Notes under the pieces: generated by a model | What the model was told of the DNA's origin: nothing | The model's database searches: none | What the model saw: the letters and a program-made list of their open reading frames with translations, nothing else | In this document: in pieces, positions 61,612 to 64,000 of the stretch | How positions within the stretch are numbered: position 1 is the first letter of the stretch | Layout: each line of letters begins with the position of its first letter | Translations under genes and position numbers: made by a program | Source: Dichetophora obliterata | Lineage: Eukaryota; Arthropoda; Insecta; Diptera; Sciomyzidae | Assembly: GCA_963920525.1 (NCBI GenBank) | Contig: OY986435.1 | Coordinates: 296,231,817-296,295,816 of the forward strand | Reading direction: 5' to 3' | DNA length: 64,000 nucleotides

Positions 61612-62236
61612 CAGAGCTGTTCAAGAATGCATTCAATTTGATTTAAATCACAAAAAAATGAATAAAGAATAAAAAATGAATAATGAATAACAAAAGAATA
61701 ATGAATAAAAAATGAATAATGAATAACAAATGAATAATGAGTAACAGAAGAATAATGAATAAAAAATGAATAATGAATAAAAAATGAATAATGAATAAAA
61801 AATGAATAATGAATAACAAATGAATAAAGAATAAAAAATGAATAATGAATAAAATATGAATAATGAATAACAAATGAATAATGAATAAAAAATGAATAAT
61901 GAATAAAAAATGAATAATGAATAACAAATGAATAAAGAAAAAAAAATGAATAACGAATAAAAAATGAATAATGAATAAAAAAAGAATAATTGAAAATTCT
62001 GCAATTCTTTGTGAATGGCATTCTTTGTGAATAGCATTCAAATGAATAAAAAATTGATTAATTTTTCTGAATAACGAAAATGAATAATTGAAATGATTAA
62101 TTAATCATTTTTTTAAAATTGAATGTGAATTAAAAATTTTATGTATAAATCAATTTTGCATTCATTGAATGCATTCTTATGTCGTTATTCAGTTGTACTT
62201 AAAATTCTGAATATGAATGCAGACTTTACAGCTCTG
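61612..62236. mobile_element. hAT-like MITE with 8-bp duplication, containing a minisatellite
   Basis: TAGAGTAG flanks it at 61604-61611 and 62237-62244. The ends CAGAGCTGTTCAAGAATGCA and the inverse of CAGAGCTGTAAAGTCTGCAT share CAGAGCTGT and GAATGCA-type elements. The interior is a minisatellite. Confidence 0.82.
61655..61990 (+). repeat. AATGAATAA(T/C)-type minisatellite
   Basis: About 18-bp units alternate ATGAATAATGAATAAAAA and ATGAATAATGAATAACAA over about 335 bp. The minus frames give HYSFFI-type repeats, which are not a protein. Confidence 0.92.
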
Positions 62237-62363
62237 TAGAGTAGCCACACATTCAGAGAAAAACATCGTGAAGTAAGGTAGCGCTACCATTACAGTTCAC
62301 AACAGTCGTCTGCGCTGAATGCGGCCTTTGTGTTTTCGTCGAAGCACTTTTGATAGCAACAAT

Positions 62364-62741
62364 GGCCGCATTCAGCGCAGACAACTGTTGTGAACTGTAA
62401 TGGTAGCGCTACCTTAGTTCACGATGCTTTTCTCTGAATGTGTTGCTACTCTACACGTCAGAAGTTAGATTCAATTTAATCTTTATATAAATTTAATTCA
62501 ATTGCAAAGGTTTCTCACTTAAATTTGCTGCGTTTTTTCTGCGTTTATTAATTTAACAGCGTCAGTAACAGCATCTGACAGTTAAGCAAACAGTTGTGTT
62601 TGTATAGAATAGAATAGAATTTGTTCGCTCGATTAAAAGGCGTTCGCTACTTTATCAGTTTTAGTTAGCGCTACCAAATTTGTACCATTCAGCGAATTTT
62701 TACACAACAGTTGCCAACTGTTGTCTGCGCTGAATGCGGCC
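62364..62741. mobile_element. GGCCGCATTCAG-family MITE, 378-bp uninterrupted copy
   Basis: Flanked by AAT on both sides (62361-62363 and 62742-62744). The ends GGCCGCATTCAGCGCAGACA are inverted at CTGCGCTGAATGCGGCC. The interior matches the 61311 copy in inverse orientation (GTAGCGCTACC, TTTGTTCGCTCGATTAAA). Confidence 0.88.
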
Positions 62742-63414
62742 AATGTTATGTTTATTCCCAGTTGGAAAAGGAGCCCTGCTGTATGTCTGCCGGCAACATG
62801 CCTCGGAGGGACAGGAGACATGCTCGCCTCCATACCTGCTTATATCTTTTTTGTATAGGCGACATGCCGTCATGTCTGCCAAATGAACTGGCGTAGCAGC
62901 AATGCAGCATTCATCCTATGGTATGAGTGCAGAAGGTATACATGTCTGCCAAATGAACTACCCTAGCAGCAATGCTGCATGCATCTTTCGGCATTAATGC
63001 TGCATTCATACTATGAGATGCATGCCGCATTACTGCTACGGCAGTTTATTTGACAGACATGCCGTCCTAGAACATGTCTAAAGAAAACAGATATAAGCGG
63101 TATGGAGGTGAGCATATCTGCTGAATTTCCAAGTAATGTTGCCGGCCATTGAAAAATAACCATAATCCGGAGACTTGAACCTCGGCCACGTGAGTGTAAG
63201 TGCATATTCTTATCCATTCGATCATTGCAACTGTTAACTAATCGTCGCTTAATTTGCTTCATTAAGAATAAACGTACGAGCACAGAGTAAGAAAATTAAC
63301 GCGTTCGCTTTGTTATTATAAGCAATTAATGCAAAATACAGAATGAATTCACTAAAAAACAGAACAAACCAAAAAAGAACCAAAACCAAACTAAAAGCCA
63401 TTAAGAAAAAAAAA

Positions 63415-63505
63415 CTATGTCTCTAATGGGATTTCAACCCACTACTCAAGATTCCAAAATACATGAATAAAAACTAAAGCCTTAGCCAACTGAGCCATTC
63501 GCACT
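63415..63505 (-). repeat. tRNA-like sequence (SINE head or tRNA relic)
   Basis: On minus: GAATGGCTCAGTTGGCTAAG (A-box-like), then GGTTGAAATCCCATTAGAG (B-box-like). The B box differs from GGTTCGANTCC and the middle part does not give a sound anticodon arm. Not called a tRNA gene. Confidence 0.4.
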
Positions 63506-63892
63506 GTTGTGATTTTGTTGAAATAATATACATAACAACATTGTTGCTATCAAAAGTGCTTCAACGAAAACACAAAGTGTCGGATAATTACAACAATCAT
63601 GAAAATTTTGAAGTTGTTGTCCCTTAAAATTAACCGGAATTTCGCATTAGCAAACATGATACTTTATTATGATACAGCTGTTATTATACTTATATTGAAT
63701 GTATTTATGTTGTGCTATAAAATAACTTAGTTCTTACTGCACTGATGCTTTTTGTTTATAAATAATAATAATGCACCCCACTTCAAAGTAAAGTGGATGT
63801 TTTTCAAATTTAAAAGAATAGACCTCTTAGCATTAAAATTATAACCTGCCATATTCCTTCCATCGGCAGGCCTGCTATGTTTTTCATCTGGG
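63501..63892 (+). repeat. dispersed 390-bp repeat, copy C (intact)
   Basis: Same orientation and length as copy A. It reads across both MITE insertion points of copy B without interruption (AAAACACAAAGTGTCGG and AACAACATTGTTGCTATC). Confidence 0.82.
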
Positions 63893-64000
63893 TTATTTCA
63901 TGCCTATAGAAAAGAAGATATAAGCAGGTATGGAGGCGAGCATGACTCCTGTCCTTCGGAGGCATGTTGCCAGCAGACATACAGCAGGGCTCCTTTTCCA

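Larger units (their letters stand above)
61311..62326. mobile_element. GGCCGCATTCAG-family MITE with a hAT-like insert
   Basis: The ends GGCCGCATTCAGCGCAGACA and the inverse of GGCCGCATTCAGCGCAGACG are flanked by TTT (61308-61310 and 62327-62329). Without the 61612-62236 insert it would be about 383 bp, close to the 378-bp copy at 62364. Confidence 0.88.
60988..62756 (-). repeat. dispersed 390-bp repeat, copy B, inverted and split by two MITEs
   Basis: Pieces 60988-61310, 62330-62360 and 62742-62756 join to a unit matching copies A (22647-23034) and C (63501-63892) in inverse. The breaks coincide exactly with the MITE ends plus a 3-bp duplication. Confidence 0.82.
62763..64000. repeat. inverted-repeat-flanked unit reaching the window edge
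   Basis: TGGAAAAGGAGCCCTGCTGT at 62763 is repeated inverted, ending exactly at 64000. Arms of about 95 bp include ATGTCTGCCGGCAACATGCC. Inside are two direct and one inverted copies of GTAGCAGCAATGCxGCAT (62890, 62962, 63010-63045) and repeat copy C. The unit probably continues past the window. Confidence 0.65.

Noticed and set aside
61578..62041. Three overlapping long minus-strand frames with HYSFFI/FIIHFLF repeats
   Set aside because: They are translations of an 18-bp-type minisatellite in every frame. The repetition comes from DNA, not from protein selection.
63415..63505. Functional tRNA gene on the minus strand
   Set aside because: B box deviates (GGTTGAAATCC) and the cloverleaf cannot be completed.

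Overview
The window is nuclear DNA of an insect, most likely a higher fly (Cyclorrhapha). It is AT-rich, its genes have GT-AG introns, and it carries the C-terminal parts of three recognisable animal genes in a dense bed of transposable elements. The fly assignment rests on the protein flavour of the genes, a DD41D 'rosa'-type mariner, Helentron/DINE-like repeats and many hAT and foldback MITEs. The species cannot be named from sequence alone.

Host genes. (1) Mitoferrin, a mitochondrial iron carrier, lies on + from 8168 to 15622. Five exons are present, the 5' part lies left of the window, and the last intron is 6.2 kb. (2) A BOD1/FAM44 (COMPASS Shg1-domain) gene lies on - from 31942 down to 16528. 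It reads as five exons of 964 codons including stop, apparently complete, and ends in a 143-nt exon. It converges tail-to-tail with mitoferrin. (3) An ABC transporter of the ABCH/ABCG type lies on - from 55635 down to 38211. Only the membrane (ABC2) half is present, as seven exons split by a 15.9 kb intron; the ATPase half should lie to the right of the window or in sequence I could not recognise.

Mobile DNA fills the introns and intergenic space, and many insertions can be delimited to the base from terminal inverted repeats plus target duplications. Elements with 8-bp duplications (hAT-like) lie at 3579-5147, 12937-14114, 40045-40601, 42395-43956, 46943-48712, 52822-53808 and 61612-62236. 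Elements with TA duplications (Tc1/mariner-like) lie at 13690-13994, 34782-35890, 40655-42202 and 49766-51513. Three copies of one 3-bp-duplication MITE family lie at 17407, 61311 and 62364. Retroelements are a LINE with an intact YADD reverse transcriptase at 58945-60843, an older relative at 28007-29900, a LINE nested in a LINE at 6200-7990, and tRNA-headed SINEs. The SINE at 29421-29821 has a 13-bp target duplication and a CCTAA-repeat tail.

The most instructive structures are nested. At 61-62.7 kb a repeat is split by two MITEs, one of which holds a hAT-like element that itself contains a minisatellite; undisturbed copies of the split repeat at 22.6 and 63.5 kb act as empty sites. At 29.4 kb a SINE sits inside a LINE. 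At 7.1 kb a CCTAA-tailed LINE sits inside a relative. The shared CCTAA tail of SINE and LINE suggests that the LINE machinery mobilises the SINE. I found no CRISPR array, rRNA, convincing functional tRNA gene or bacterial-type operon.
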